Part shown: one piece after another, positions 1 through 9,107 of the stretch
Position numbering within the stretch: the first letter of the stretch is position 1
Layout of the letters: every line of letters starts with the position of its first letter
Source: Sphingopyxis italica
Lineage (GTDB): Bacteria > Pseudomonadota > Alphaproteobacteria > Sphingomonadales > Sphingomonadaceae
Direction: 5' to 3'
DNA length: 64,000 nucleotides
Assembly (NCBI RefSeq): GCF_011926545.1
Contig: NZ_JAATIT010000003.1
Coordinates: 434,001 to 498,000, forward strand
The notes under the pieces: generated by a model
Databases searched by the model: none
The model's input: the letters and a program-made list of their open reading frames with translations, nothing else
What the model was told of the DNA's origin: nothing
Made by a program: the position numbers and the translations under genes

Positions 1-104
1 ATCGCCCGCCTATCGTCGCTTGCAGAACGATAGGCAAGAGCTCCGAAGCCCGGCCCTCCGGGAAATTCATGGTCGCGACAGGTGCGTCTTGATAGGGGGC
101 GGGG

Positions 105-1094
105 ATGCCGCGCCGCGCCCGATCGATCCTGACTGTCCTGATGCTGTCGATAGGCGTGCCGTCGATGGCGGCGCCCGCCGAGCCATCGCCCTATGCCGCG
201 TTGGCGGCGGCGGAAGCGCGCGTGGCGGCGATCGGATTTCGCCTGACGACCGAAAACGCCGCCTGGTGCCCGGCACGCCAACCACAGTTCGGCTGGATCT
301 GGGGCGACCCGCGCCTTTACGACGCGGACCGCCGCGCCGAGGCGCTCGGCGTCTATGGCGCCGCCGACCAGACCCATGCCTTCATCGCCGCGCTGGCGCC
401 GGCATCGCCGGCCGCATCGACGGGAATCGGGGTCGGCACGCCCGTCGCCGGGATCGGCGAAGCGCCCGTCCCCGACGGCGCGAGCAATCATCCCTTTGCG
501 CGGATCACCGCGATCGAAACCTATCTCGCGGCGCGGCCCGTCGATACCCCGCTAACGCTTGATACGGGCGCGGGACGCACTGTCGACATCCTGCCCAAAC
601 CCGGGTGCGCCAGCGACTTTCGCGTCGAGGCGAACGAGAAGCCGGGGGCGGTCGCCGACGGACGCATGATACTCGTCAATCAAGGCCTCGTCGATTTTTC
701 GCCCGATGACGCCGAACTCGCGGCGGCGATCGCCCACGAACTGGCGCACAATATCCTGCGCCACCGCGCCCGGCTCGACGCGGCGGGCGTCGATCGCGGG
801 CTGGCGAAGCAATTCGGCCGCAACGCGCGCATGTTCAAGCAAACCGAGATCGAGGCCGACCGGCTGTCGGTGTGGCTGCTCGCCGGGGCGGGCTATGATC
901 CCGCCGCCGCGGCGCGCTTCTGGTCGCGTTTCGGCCAGCGCAAGGGCCGGCCGCTGTTCCAGGCGAGCACCCATCCCTCGTGGCGCGACCGCGTCGCGGC
1001 GCTCGAAGCCGAAGCCGCGACCATCGCCGCGGCGCGCATGCTCGGCCGGCCGCTGCACCCGCCGCTGATCAATGCGCCCCCGCCCTTGGAATAG
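105..1094 (+). CDS. M48-family zinc metalloprotease, exported
   Basis: This 329-residue protein begins with a basic, hydrophobic signal-like segment (about residues 1-25, ending near SMAAPAEP), so it probably acts in the periplasm. The zinc motif HELAH lies at about residues 211-215. A third ligand is likely the Glu in EIEADRLS some 40 residues later, as in M48 (BepA/LoiP-like) peptidases, which degrade misfolded envelope proteins. No TPR repeats are seen. The ATG at 105 follows a G-rich stretch. The exact substrate cannot be told from sequence. Confidence 0.85.
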   Translation: MPRRARSILTVLMLSIGVPSMAAPAEPSPYAALAAAEARVAAIGFRLTTENAAWCPARQPQFGWIWGDPRLYDADRRAEALGVYGAADQTHAFIAALAPASPAASTGIGVGTPVAGIGEAPVPDGASNHPFARITAIETYLAARPVDTPLTLDTGAGRTVDILPKPGCASDFRVEANEKPGAVADGRMILVNQGLVDFSPDDAELAAAIAHELAHNILRHRARLDAAGVDRGLAKQFGRNARMFKQTEIEADRLSVWLLAGAGYDPAAAARFWSRFGQRKGRPLFQASTHPSWRDRVAALEAEAATIAAARMLGRPLHPPLINAPPPLE

Positions 1095-1151
1095 GAGGCG
1101 GCGTATCCTATTTTGGGGATATTCCCTTCTCCCCCGACAAGGATCAACGCC

Positions 1152-1688
1152 ATGACCCGTGAAACCGCCATTTTCGCCGGAGGCTGCTTCTGGTGCACCG
1201 AAGCCGTGTTCCAGTCGCTCGAAGGCGTCGACGGCGTCGAGAGCGGCTATATCGGAGGTCATGCCGCGAACCCGACCTATAAGCAGGTGTGCGGCGGCGA
1301 CACCGGTCATGCCGAAGCGATCCGCATCAGCTTCGACCCCTCGGTCATTTCCTATGCCGATCTGCTCGACGTCTTTTTCGCGACGCACGATCCGACGCAG
1401 CTCAATCGCCAGGGCAATGACATCGGCACCCAATATCGCAGCGCGATCTTCCCGCTCGACGCCGCGCAGGCCGACGCGGCGCGCGACGGAATCCAGCGCG
1501 CCGCGGCCGACTGGCCCGCGCCGATCGTCACGACCATCGAAAGCGCGTCCGAATGGTATCCGGCCGAGGATTATCACCAGGCCTATTGGGACGGCGAAGG
1601 ACAGCGCAACCCCTATTGCATGGCGGTTATTCCCCCGAAGCTGGCCAAATTGCGCAAGGGTTTCAGCGATCGTCTGCGCACCGCATAG
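1152..1688 (+). CDS. msrA: Peptide-methionine (S)-S-oxide reductase MsrA
   Basis: MsrA reduces methionine-S-sulfoxide in oxidised proteins. The catalytic motif GGCFWC sits at residues 10-15 (Cys12 nucleophile), and a likely resolving Cys is near the C-terminus in [11 protein letters not shown]. The 178-residue length is normal for cytosolic MsrA. A longer frame opens at 1113, but the ATG at 1152 places the catalytic Cys at the usual position just after the start. It is followed by a strong hairpin. Confidence 0.95.
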   Translation: MTRETAIFAGGCFWCTEAVFQSLEGVDGVESGYIGGHAANPTYKQVCGGDTGHAEAIRISFDPSVISYADLLDVFFATHDPTQLNRQGNDIGTQYRSAIFPLDAAQADAARDGIQRAAADWPAPIVTTIESASEWYPAEDYHQAYWDGEGQRNPYCMAVIPPKLAKLRKGFSDRLRTA

Positions 1689-1702
1689 ACGCGCCGCGAG
1701 GC

Positions 1703-1730
1703 ATGCGGCCACGTTGACATGTGGCCGCAT
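1703..1730. terminator. Perfect 10-bp hairpin after msrA
   Basis: ATGCGGCCAC (1703-1712) and GTGGCCGCAT (1721-1730) are perfect inverted repeats around an 8-nt loop, 14 bases after the msrA stop. There is only a weak T-rich tail (CACTTTTC), so it is either a terminator or an mRNA 3' stabiliser. Confidence 0.5.
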
Positions 1731-1827
1731 GACGTCACTTTTCATTGACTTTCCAATTGTTTTGACTAGCGGACGCCTCTTCATTGGGGCAGGGTGACCC
1801 CGAAGCGCGGTTGGGGGTCACGGCTCG

Positions 1828-2364
1828 GTGCTGGCATCACTGTTTCTGATCGGCGCGTTGGTGACGACGCCGCAGATGTCGGTTCAGGCGGCAAGCCAGT
1901 CGGCTGTCGAGGAAAGCGCCGGCGGGATGACGCGGGCGGTCAACCGGATGATCGGCGGCATCGCGAGCTATGCCCGCTGGCCCGAAGGGTCGCCCGCCGC
2001 CAATAGGCAGATGTGCGTCGTCGGGACACCGCGCCTCGCGCCCCGCATGGCGCCGGACACGCCGGGCCGGGGTTCGATATCGGTCCGCCCGATGACCGCG
2101 GCCGGCGTCACCTCCGACTGCGACATCTTGTTCCTCGGCCGGATGCCGGTCGGCGACCGGCGGCAATTGATCGCATGGGTGCGCGGCCGGCCCGTTCTGA
2201 CGATCACCGACGATGATGCGGCGTGCATCTATGGCGCGATGTTCTGCCTCAGCAGTCGTTCCGCGAGCCTCAGCTTCTCGGTCAATCTCGACGCGATCGG
2301 CCGCGGGCCACTGCGGGTCGATCCGCGCGTGCTGCGCATCGGTTCGGGTCAGGGAGGGACATGA
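1828..2364 (+). CDS. yfiR: YfiR family (DUF4154) periplasmic regulator
   Basis: A GTG start gives a 178-residue protein with a hydrophobic N-terminus (residues 1-20), so it is probably exported. The C-terminal half has the DUF4154/YfiR pattern: GRPVLTITDD, then a Cys-containing turn, then FSVNLDAIGRGPLRVDPRVL. In Pseudomonas, YfiR is the periplasmic inhibitor of the diguanylate cyclase YfiN. Its stop overlaps the next start (ATGA at 2361), so the two are translationally coupled. Role in this organism is inferred from that synteny. Confidence 0.85.
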   Translation: MLASLFLIGALVTTPQMSVQAASQSAVEESAGGMTRAVNRMIGGIASYARWPEGSPAANRQMCVVGTPRLAPRMAPDTPGRGSISVRPMTAAGVTSDCDILFLGRMPVGDRRQLIAWVRGRPVLTITDDDAACIYGAMFCLSSRSASLSFSVNLDAIGRGPLRVDPRVLRIGSGQGGT

Positions 2365-3590
2365 TGAGCGGACCCGATCTGCCTCGCCCCGCCCCGCGCA
2401 TCGGCGCGCGCACGACGCTGCAAAAGCTGCTGTCGCGCTTCCATTTCGGGATCACGCTGTTCGCCGTCGCCTTGTCGGGGCTGACGATCCTACTCTCCGG
2501 GGTGACGGCGCTGCGCGGCTATGCCGACCGCAATATGGAACTGGCGGCCCAATTGGGCGCCTATGGCGTCGAGCCGGCGCTGGTATTCAACGATCCGGTC
2601 GCCGCGCGCGAAGGGCTCGAGCCGCTCACGCGCATTCCCGGCATCGCGCGGCTGCGCGTGCTCAACGATGTCGGCCGGCCGGTGACCGAGTGGACCTCGC
2701 CCACCGCCGATCCGGCACCGATGCTCAGCCGCATCTTTTTTCCCCGCCCCTTCGCGGTGACGGTCGAGCGCAACGGATCGATGATCGGGACGATCGAGGT
2801 ATGGGGCGACAGTTCGACGCTGATCGACTATGTCCGGCTCGGCCTGCTCGCCGGACTGACCTGCTTGCTCATCACCGCGTTCGGCACGATTTTCCTCGCG
2901 CGGCGGTTCGAATATGAGCTCGTCAAACCTTTGAACGAAATCGCGACGGTCGCGCATGACGTGCGACTGCACCGCCGCTTCGACAAGCGGGTCCAACCGC
3001 TCGGCATCGCCGAACTCGACCGGCTGGGCGGCGACATCAACGCCTTGCTCGACGAATTGCAGGGCTGGCAGGGCCATATGGAAAGCGAACGCGCGATGCT
3101 CGCCCACCGCGCGTCGCACGACCCGCTGACCGCGATGCCGAACCGCGCCGCCTTCGACGATCAACTCGCGCGGCGCATCGACGCCGCTGCCGCGCGCGGC
3201 AGCCGCTTTGCGCTGCTGTTCATCGACGCCGATAATTTCAAGGCGGCCAACGACAATTTCGGCCACGCCGCGGGCGACGCCGTGCTCGTCGCGCTGTCGG
3301 CGTGCATCAAGGAAACGCTGCGCAAGGATGATTTCGCCGCCCGCATCGGCGGCGACGAATTCGTCGTCATCATCGACCCCTTCGACGCCGATGCGGTCGC
3401 TGAGGAGCTTGCCAGCCGGATCAGGACCTGCGTGTCGCAACCCATCACCTTGCCCGACGGCCAAACCTATCGCGCGTCGGTCAGCGTCGGGGTCGCGGTC
3501 TTTCCCGACAGCGGCAGCAACCCGACCGCGCTGCTCACCGCCGCCGACGCCGCAATGTATGCCGACAAATTGGCCAACCGTTCACGATGA
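2361..3590 (+). CDS. yfiN: YfiN-like membrane diguanylate cyclase (GGDEF)
   Basis: A 409-residue inner-membrane sensor. One membrane segment lies near residues 27-50, followed by a periplasmic CHASE8-like region, a second segment near 158-180, a HAMP-like linker (LVKPLNEIATVAHDVR) and a C-terminal GGDEF domain. The active motif GGDEF at about 330-334 is intact, so c-di-GMP synthesis is predicted. The start at 2361 overlaps the yfiR stop; an earlier in-frame opening at 2223 lies inside yfiR and is rejected. No EAL domain is present. Confidence 0.9.
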   Translation: MMSGPDLPRPAPRIGARTTLQKLLSRFHFGITLFAVALSGLTILLSGVTALRGYADRNMELAAQLGAYGVEPALVFNDPVAAREGLEPLTRIPGIARLRVLNDVGRPVTEWTSPTADPAPMLSRIFFPRPFAVTVERNGSMIGTIEVWGDSSTLIDYVRLGLLAGLTCLLITAFGTIFLARRFEYELVKPLNEIATVAHDVRLHRRFDKRVQPLGIAELDRLGGDINALLDELQGWQGHMESERAMLAHRASHDPLTAMPNRAAFDDQLARRIDAAAARGSRFALLFIDADNFKAANDNFGHAAGDAVLVALSACIKETLRKDDFAARIGGDEFVVIIDPFDADAVAEELASRIRTCVSQPITLPDGQTYRASVSVGVAVFPDSGSNPTALLTAADAAMYADKLANRSR

Positions 3591-3606
3591 CCGACGGAGA
3601 GACGCC

Positions 3607-4107
3607 GTGACTTACGCCTTCCCCCACCCCATCCGCCTCTTCGCGCTCACCGTTTTGGCAGTGTTGCTCGCCGCGTGCCAGAGCACGCCGCCCGCCAGCG
3701 GTTTCAGCGCGGCGCAGATCGCGACGCTCCAGTCGGAGGGGTTCGTCGATACCGGGCCCGGCTGGGAACTGAATATGCCCGAACGGCTGCTCTTTCCCTC
3801 CGATCAGAGCAGCATCCCGGCCGATCAGCAAAAGCGGATCATCGATATCGCGGCCAAGCTCGTTTCGGTCGGGATTGCGACCGCGCGGGTCGAAGGACAT
3901 AGTGATTCGACCGGAACATCGGCCTATAATCTTTGGCTGTCGCAGGCGCGCGCGGAGGCGGTCGCAACCCCGATGCAGGCGGGCGGAATGCGCTTCACCG
4001 CGGATCAGATCGTCGGCCGCGGCGAAACTCTGCCCCTGTCGAGCAATACGACGCCCGAAGGCCGGCAGGACAACCGGCGCGTGGTCGTGATCGTCACCCC
4101 GCAATAG
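3607..4107 (+). CDS. yfiB: YfiB-like OmpA-family lipoprotein
   Basis: A GTG start preceded by GGAGA gives 166 residues with a lipoprotein signal (LLAAC, lipidated Cys24). An OmpA-like peptidoglycan-binding domain follows: NMPERLLFPSDQ, GHSDSTGTSAYN, LSQARAEAV and DNRRVVV. In the YfiBNR system the outer-membrane lipoprotein YfiB sequesters YfiR and so releases YfiN. It is the third gene of the operon, 16 nt after yfiN. Confidence 0.85.
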   Translation: MTYAFPHPIRLFALTVLAVLLAACQSTPPASGFSAAQIATLQSEGFVDTGPGWELNMPERLLFPSDQSSIPADQQKRIIDIAAKLVSVGIATARVEGHSDSTGTSAYNLWLSQARAEAVATPMQAGGMRFTADQIVGRGETLPLSSNTTPEGRQDNRRVVVIVTPQ

Positions 4108-4169
4108 GGCGCACACGTACCGGTGCCCCGCCCTTTCCTTGGCGGGCGTTCGCCGCTAGGCCTTCGTCC

Positions 4170-5033
4170 ATGAAACCGATCCGTAAAGCCGTCTTTCCCG
4201 TCGCCGGCCTCGGCACGCGCTTCCTGCCCGCGACCAAGGCGATCCCCAAGGAAATGCTGCCCGTCGTCGACCGGCCGCTGATCCAATATGCGGTCGACGA
4301 GGCACGCGAGGCGGGGATCGAGCAGATGATTTTCGTCACCGGGCGCGGCAAGAGCGCGATCGAGGATCATTTCGACGTCGCCTTCGAACTCGAAAAAACG
4401 ATGTCCGAGCGCGGCAAGGATTTATCAGTGCTCGAACCGACGCGGCTGGGTCCCGGCGCCTGCGCTTATGTCCGCCAGCAGGAGCCGCTCGGGCTGGGTC
4501 ACGCGATCTGGTGCGCGCGCGACATTGTCGGCGACGAGCCTTTCGCGATCTTCCTGCCCGATGAATTCATGCACGGCTCGCCCGGCTGCATGAAGCAGAT
4601 GGTCGATGCCTATGCCCGGGTCGGCGGCAATCTGATCTCCGTTCTCGAAGTGGCGCGCGAACAGGTGTCCTCCTATGGCGTGATCGCGCCCGGCGCGCGC
4701 GACGGGGCATTGACCGAGGTGACGGGGCTCGTCGAAAAGCCGGCGGTCGACGCCGCGCCGTCGAACCTGATCATCTCCGGCCGCTACATCCTCCAGCCCG
4801 AAGTGATGCGCGTGCTCGAAGGGCAGGAGAAGGGCGCCGGCGGCGAAATCCAGCTCACCGACGCGATGGCGACGATGATCGGCAACCAGCCCTTCCACGC
4901 CGTCACCTTCGATGGCGCGCGTTACGATTGCGGGTCGAAGGCGGGCTATATCCAGGCCAATCTGGCGGTCGCGCTCGAACGCCCCGATATGGCGGATGAG
5001 GTCCGCGCCTTTGCGGTCGACCTGCTGAAATAG
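4170..5033 (+). CDS. galU: UTP--glucose-1-phosphate uridylyltransferase GalU
   Basis: GalU makes UDP-glucose from UTP and glucose-1-phosphate for polysaccharide and glycan synthesis. The 287-residue protein opens with the nucleotidyltransferase signature AGLGTRFLPATKAIPKEMLP at residues 11-30. VEKP and GGEIQLTDA motifs also fit bacterial GalU. The start at 4170 is immediately before the signature; the longer frame from 3933 overlaps yfiB and is not needed. Convergent with aqpZ. Confidence 0.96.
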   Translation: MKPIRKAVFPVAGLGTRFLPATKAIPKEMLPVVDRPLIQYAVDEAREAGIEQMIFVTGRGKSAIEDHFDVAFELEKTMSERGKDLSVLEPTRLGPGACAYVRQQEPLGLGHAIWCARDIVGDEPFAIFLPDEFMHGSPGCMKQMVDAYARVGGNLISVLEVAREQVSSYGVIAPGARDGALTEVTGLVEKPAVDAAPSNLIISGRYILQPEVMRVLEGQEKGAGGEIQLTDAMATMIGNQPFHAVTFDGARYDCGSKAGYIQANLAVALERPDMADEVRAFAVDLLK

Positions 5034-5034
5034 A

Positions 5035-5061
5035 CCGGCGGAGGCGGCACGCCCCCGCCGG
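5035..5061. terminator. GC-rich hairpin between convergent galU and aqpZ
   Basis: CCGGCGG (5035-5041) pairs with CCGCCGG (5055-5061) in the 36-bp gap between convergent genes. It lacks a T-tract, so it is a weak bidirectional terminator candidate. Confidence 0.4.
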
Positions 5062-5069
5062 AGAGGCGA

Positions 5070-5795
5070 CTATTCGCCCTCGATATTCGGCTTCGGGAAG
5101 GTATCGGCTCCAAGCGTCTTGTAGAGAAGGCCGCCGACGACGCCGCCGATCAGCGGCGCGACCCAGAACAGCCATAATTGCTGGAGCGCCAGTCCGCCGA
5201 CGACGAGCGCGGGGCCGGTGCTGCGCGCCGGGTTGACCGACGTGTTGGTTACCGGGATCGAGATGAGGTGGATCAACGTCAAGGCAAGGCCGATCGCCAA
5301 TGGCGCAAACCCCGCGGGCGCGCGGCCGTCGGTCGATCCCATGATGATCCAGACGAAGAAGGCGGTCAGCACAACCTCGATCAGCACGCCTGACCAGATG
5401 TCGTAACCGCCCGGCGACCCCTCGCCGAAGCCGTTCGCGGCAAGGCCATTGGTGGCCAGGTCATAAACGGGACTGCCGCTCGCGATATAGAAGAGCAGGA
5501 ACGCCGCGACGATCGCGCCGAGCACCTGCGCGATTACGTAGAGCGGAATCTCGCGCGCGTCGAAACGTCCGCCCGCCCACAGGCCGACGGTGACCGCGGG
5601 GTTGAGATGGCAGCCCGAAATATGACCGATCGCATAAGCCATGGTGACGACCGTCAGACCGAAAGCGAGCGCGACGCCGAGCAATCCGATGCCGACATCG
5701 GGAAAGGCGGCGGCGAGAACCGCGCTGCCGCAGCCGCCGAAAACGAGCCAGAACGTGCCGATGAACTCGGCCAAACCCTTTTGGATATTCGTCAT
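5070..5795 (-). CDS. aqpZ: Aquaporin Z water channel
   Basis: A 241-residue MIP-family membrane protein with about six hydrophobic segments and both NPA boxes (HLNPAVTVG near residue 62 and [12 protein letters not shown] near 185). NPARS and the short loops favour a water-selective AqpZ over GlpF. The start [11 protein letters not shown] (5795) is chosen over an upstream frame that adds an Arg-rich leader. Not linked to a glycerol operon. Confidence 0.93.
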   Translation of the reverse strand: MTNIQKGLAEFIGTFWLVFGGCGSAVLAAAFPDVGIGLLGVALAFGLTVVTMAYAIGHISGCHLNPAVTVGLWAGGRFDAREIPLYVIAQVLGAIVAAFLLFYIASGSPVYDLATNGLAANGFGEGSPGGYDIWSGVLIEVVLTAFFVWIIMGSTDGRAPAGFAPLAIGLALTLIHLISIPVTNTSVNPARSTGPALVVGGLALQQLWLFWVAPLIGGVVGGLLYKTLGADTFPKPNIEGE

Positions 5796-5895
5796 GTTGA
5801 CCCTCCTCCCCGCCGGCGGCCTCAGACGCCCCCGGCGCAAGTGTCATCCTATCAGCGTTGCCGAATCGGGCAAGCACTTGTTCGAACATGCGGAA

Positions 5896-7182
5896 TCAAG
5901 CGGCGGCGACCGCTTCGACGAAGTGCCGCGCGCGCTGGTGCAGCGATTGCGCGGCCTCGCTGAGCCCCGCCGACAGCCGGCCGAGCGTCTGCGCGCCATC
6001 GCCCACCGCCGTCGCGCCATGGCCGATCTCGCGAACGCGCACGTCGATCTCGCGCCCCGCGAACACGGCCTGCTCGACATAGCTCGCGATCGTCAGCGTC
6101 GTCGCGCTCTGGCCGTCGACCGCGCGGTCGATCGCGTCGGAAAAGCCGTTGTTGGCGTCAATCGCCCGCTCGACCTCGTCGAACCCCGCGGCAACCTGCC
6201 CGACAATGTCGCGGATCCGGTCGATGTATTGGGTGATGTCACTCGCGGCGCCGCGCGTCTGGCTGGCCAGCGTCTTCACTTCGGAGGCGACCACGGCGAA
6301 ACCGCGACCGGCATCGCCCGCGCGCGCCGCTTCGATCCCGGCGTTGAGCGCGAGCATATTGGTGCGGCTCGCCATATCGATGATCAGCGCGAGCATCTGC
6401 TCGATCGACTGGCTCGCCGCCTTCAGCGCCGTGGCGCGTTCGCTGGCCTGCCTGATCTTGCCGTGCGCCTCGCCGCGAACGGCGCGGGCGCGCGACCCGT
6501 CGTCGACGATCCTGGTCATGGTCGCGGCCAGCGCATGGCCGCGGTCGCCAAGGTCCTGGAGCCCGGCCAGCGTCTGCGCCGTCGCCCCGGCAACGGTCAC
6601 CGCGTCGCGGCCCGTCTGCTGCGCGCGTTCGGACAGCGCGCCGGCGACCGCCTCGACCTTTTTCGCCGTTTCGGAAAGCGTCGCGGTGAGCGCCGCGATG
6701 TCGTGCTGGAACTGTCGTCCGGCGTCGTCGATATGCGTCGCGCGCGCCGCGCTCTCCTGCGCCAGCTCGACCTCGCGCAGCATCGCGAGCCTGGCAAGCT
6801 GGCCGCTGTCGAGCGTTTCGACGAATCGGCCCGCGTTCACCAGAATCAGCTCCTGTTGCCCCGGCGACCGCGCGACGATCCGTAGCAGGTCGGCCGTCGA
6901 TCGCGCGACGTCGGCGGTCGCGCACGGCTCGACCATCGAGGCGATCGACCCGCCGATCGTCGGGTTCTGCATCAGCGAAAACCAGAAGGGGCAGAAAAGC
7001 AGTTCGCGCACGCGCTGCTCGCGAATGATGCCGATCGGGCGGTCATCCCCATCGACCACCGCGAGCGCGCGCAATTGCGGATCGCGGCGGAACAGGTCGA
7101 TGACCTCGGACATATGCGCGCCGGCGCCGATCGCGGACGCGTGGCCCGACGTCGGCGTAAAACCATGTCCGATGGCGTTCAT
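5896..7182 (-). CDS. Soluble methyl-accepting chemotaxis-type protein with CBS-like sensor
   Basis: A 428-residue protein with no membrane segment. The N-terminal 150 residues look like a CBS-pair domain ([24 protein letters not shown]). A linker and an MCP signalling domain follow, with the hairpin-tip-like stretch [20 protein letters not shown] and [15 protein letters not shown]. It should signal through CheA/CheW-type partners, but none is encoded nearby. No C-terminal CheR/CheB tether pentapeptide is seen. Ligand unknown; CBS domains often bind adenine nucleotides. Confidence 0.85.
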   Translation of the reverse strand: MNAIGHGFTPTSGHASAIGAGAHMSEVIDLFRRDPQLRALAVVDGDDRPIGIIREQRVRELLFCPFWFSLMQNPTIGGSIASMVEPCATADVARSTADLLRIVARSPGQQELILVNAGRFVETLDSGQLARLAMLREVELAQESAARATHIDDAGRQFQHDIAALTATLSETAKKVEAVAGALSERAQQTGRDAVTVAGATAQTLAGLQDLGDRGHALAATMTRIVDDGSRARAVRGEAHGKIRQASERATALKAASQSIEQMLALIIDMASRTNMLALNAGIEAARAGDAGRGFAVVASEVKTLASQTRGAASDITQYIDRIRDIVGQVAAGFDEVERAIDANNGFSDAIDRAVDGQSATTLTIASYVEQAVFAGREIDVRVREIGHGATAVGDGAQTLGRLSAGLSEAAQSLHQRARHFVEAVAAA

Positions 7183-7362
7183 TCGATCCTCTTCAAGCTG
7201 CGACCCGGTTCGCGTGTCGAGTAGAGGCAGAGAGTGAACAGCAATTTAACCATTTATTTCAGTGATGTGACACATGAGCGGGCCGCGTCGTCGCCCTGTC
7301 GCAATATTCTGTTCAGATCGCGGCGATTATGCGATGGGGCGCCTGATCGGCAGGAGAATGAA

Positions 7363-7668
7363 ATGCGCGCTTTCGTCATAGCGGTCTTGGCCGCCCCCCT
7401 GCTCGTCGGCTGCGTCAGCGCGGTAAAGACGGTGGTGACGGCGCCGGTGAAAGCCGTCGGCCAGGTCGCCGACTGGTCGACGACCAGCCAGGACGAATCC
7501 GACCGCAATCGCGGCCGCGAGTTGCGCAAGCGCGAGGAGCGCGTCGGCAAGCTGTCGCGCCAGCGCGACAAGGCGGCCGAGAAATGCCGCGACGGCAATG
7601 AGGAACAATGCCGACGCGCCGAGGTGCTCGAGCATGAGATCGAAGCCGAGATGGCCGCGCCGCGCTGA
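7363..7668 (+). CDS. Small lipoprotein of unknown function
   Basis: Start at 7363 follows CAGGAGA. The protein has 101 residues: a signal peptide with lipobox LLVGC (Cys about residue 16), a short linker, and then a very charged helical segment rich in Arg, Glu and Lys (about 45-100) containing two Cys. It resembles small sphingomonad envelope lipoproteins, but I do not recognise a named family. Confidence 0.7.
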   Translation: MRAFVIAVLAAPLLVGCVSAVKTVVTAPVKAVGQVADWSTTSQDESDRNRGRELRKREERVGKLSRQRDKAAEKCRDGNEEQCRRAEVLEHEIEAEMAAPR

Positions 7669-7709
7669 ATCGACCGCAGCGTCCGATCTTCGCCGTCAGG
7701 CGAAGATGA

Positions 7710-8378
7710 TCAACGCACCCGCCGTCCCGTCCACACGACGCGGCCGACGAGTTGGATCGCCGCCATCGGCAAATCGTCCCAGCTGCGATAATGCGGGTTG
7801 TCGCTGATCACCGAAATGCGCCCCTGTCCCGGCGCGCGCGCGATACGCTTGACCATCAGCACATCGTCCATGCGAAGCACGTAAATGCCGTCGCGCAGCC
7901 GCGCCGCAGCATCGCCGCCGTCGACCAATATATCGTCGCCGTCGTCGAGCGTCGGCGCCATCGAATCGCCTTCGACGCGAATGATGCTGAGCGCGCGCGG
8001 ATCGGCACCGAGGTCGCGCAGCCATTTGGGATCGAAGGCGACCTCGCCCTCGACCGGTTCGCCGTCGATGCTCGCCCCCGCCCCCGCCGATGCGCCGATC
8101 GCGAGCTTTGGCACGAGAATCATCCCCGGCCCGCGCACGCGCGCCGGGGCCGCGACACGCTGCACCGGCCCGCCGAGCATCGCTTCCGATACCCCCAGAT
8201 AGGCGGCGATGCGGGCACGGTCCTGCTCGGCCAGCCGCCGCGGTGAGCCGCGCTTGATATATTGCTGAATATAGGCGGGGTTGCGCCCGATCACCTGCGA
8301 CAGGCGCGCATAATCGATGCCCTTGTCGGCCAAGAGGCGATCGAGCGCGGCGCGGGGGTTCTGAACAAAATCGGCCAT
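7710..8378 (-). CDS. S24/LexA-like helix-turn-helix repressor
   Basis: A 222-residue regulator. Residues 1-65 form a helix-turn-helix of XRE type (YARLSQVIGRNPAYIQQYI). The C-terminal half is an S24 peptidase fold with nucleophile Ser139 (EGDSMAPT) and general base Lys177 (MVKRI). No obvious Ala-Gly or Cys-Gly cleavage site is seen in the linker. TAGGAAA inverted repeats lie between it and the divergent gene at 8518, suggesting autoregulation. The start MADFVQNP is preferred; the frame extends upstream to 8438 across these repeats. Confidence 0.85.
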   Translation of the reverse strand: MADFVQNPRAALDRLLADKGIDYARLSQVIGRNPAYIQQYIKRGSPRRLAEQDRARIAAYLGVSEAMLGGPVQRVAAPARVRGPGMILVPKLAIGASAGAGASIDGEPVEGEVAFDPKWLRDLGADPRALSIIRVEGDSMAPTLDDGDDILVDGGDAAARLRDGIYVLRMDDVLMVKRIARAPGQGRISVISDNPHYRSWDDLPMAAIQLVGRVVWTGRRVR

Positions 8379-8396
8379 GGGTCGTGCGGGGCTGGT

Positions 8397-8476
8397 CCTT
8401 CCTATTTCGTCTTTAGCAAACGGATTTTTCCTAGACAAGTAGGAAATCGACTGCCAACAGATAGGAAATATCCTAT
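8397..8476. promoter_or_regulatory. Cluster of TAGGAAA inverted repeats (operator region)
   Basis: Three copies of one motif lie in the 139-bp divergent gap. They are a half site TTCCTAT at 8399-8405, a full inverted repeat TTTCCTA (8427-8433) and TAGGAAA (8440-8446), and ATAGGAAATATCCTAT at 8461-8476, whose 6-bp arms are perfect. They probably bind the adjacent S24 repressor and control both directions. Confidence 0.65.
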
Positions 8477-8517
8477 TGGACGAGTCGTCCGGTCATTTGA
8501 GCGCGGTCAGGGAGAAC

Positions 8518-8784
8518 ATGATGGAGCGCAGCCTGTTGCAACGGATCGAGGCCTTTTTGAAAGAATCGGCGATGCCACCCAGCGTGTTCGGCCGGGCGGC
8601 GTTGCGCGACCCGTGCTTCGTCAGCGACCTGCGCAGTGGCCGCGAGCCGGGACGCGAAATCATAGGCCGCGTGGAGCATTTTATGAGCAAATGGCGCGCC
8701 GACCGCCGCGTCGGCCATGTCGCGCCCCTCGGCGACCGCCGAACCCGTGCTTTCTGGCGCCTCGATGCGGGGAGCGAAGCATGA
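8518..8784 (+). CDS. Small conserved protein beside the S24 repressor
   Basis: An 88-residue basic, helical protein starting at the ATG at 8518 (GGGAGA upstream). The first 60 residues (LQRIEAFLKESAMPPSVFGRAALRDPCFVSDLRSG) resemble a short DNA-binding helix-turn-helix. It is the first gene rightward from the TAGGAAA operators and overlaps the next gene by ATGA. Function unknown; a regulator role is inferred from context. Confidence 0.65.
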   Translation: MMERSLLQRIEAFLKESAMPPSVFGRAALRDPCFVSDLRSGREPGREIIGRVEHFMSKWRADRRVGHVAPLGDRRTRAFWRLDAGSEA

Positions 8785-9107
8785 TGCGCTGGTCCCCCGC
8801 CCTTGCGCCCCGCCCCGGTTGCCCGCATCGGCGGCTGCGCCACCTGCTGACGCGCGAATTGCCGCAAGGCCTCACACCCGGCGCTTCGACCTTCCGGCCC
8901 TGGGCAAGCGCGAGCTTCGTCGGGGCGCGCCACATCTTTCCCTGCGCGTTGGCAGCGGGAGACGCAAAGGCGACAGTGCGTGCGCTGCAGGACCAGCTCG
9001 GTGCGGCCGAATGGACGCTGCCCGGGCATATCGTTGCCGATGTCGTAGTCGAATGCGGAAGCGACCCGCAGATGTTGCGGATCGAGATATTGACGGTCGA
9101 GGATTAA
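8781..9107 (+). CDS. Conserved hypothetical protein
   Basis: A 108-residue protein in the operon driven from the operator region, starting inside the previous stop codon (ATGA). It has no signal peptide or membrane segment. The C-terminal part (AAEWTLPGHIVADVVVECG.. RIEILTVED) looks like a small alpha/beta domain. I do not recognise a family. Confidence 0.6.
   Translation: MMRWSPALAPRPGCPHRRLRHLLTRELPQGLTPGASTFRPWASASFVGARHIFPCALAAGDAKATVRALQDQLGAAEWTLPGHIVADVVVECGSDPQMLRIEILTVED

Noticed and set aside
5641..6885. 414-aa plus-strand frame over aqpZ and the chemoreceptor
   Set aside because: It crosses two genes with clear motifs on the minus strand and has no recognisable content.
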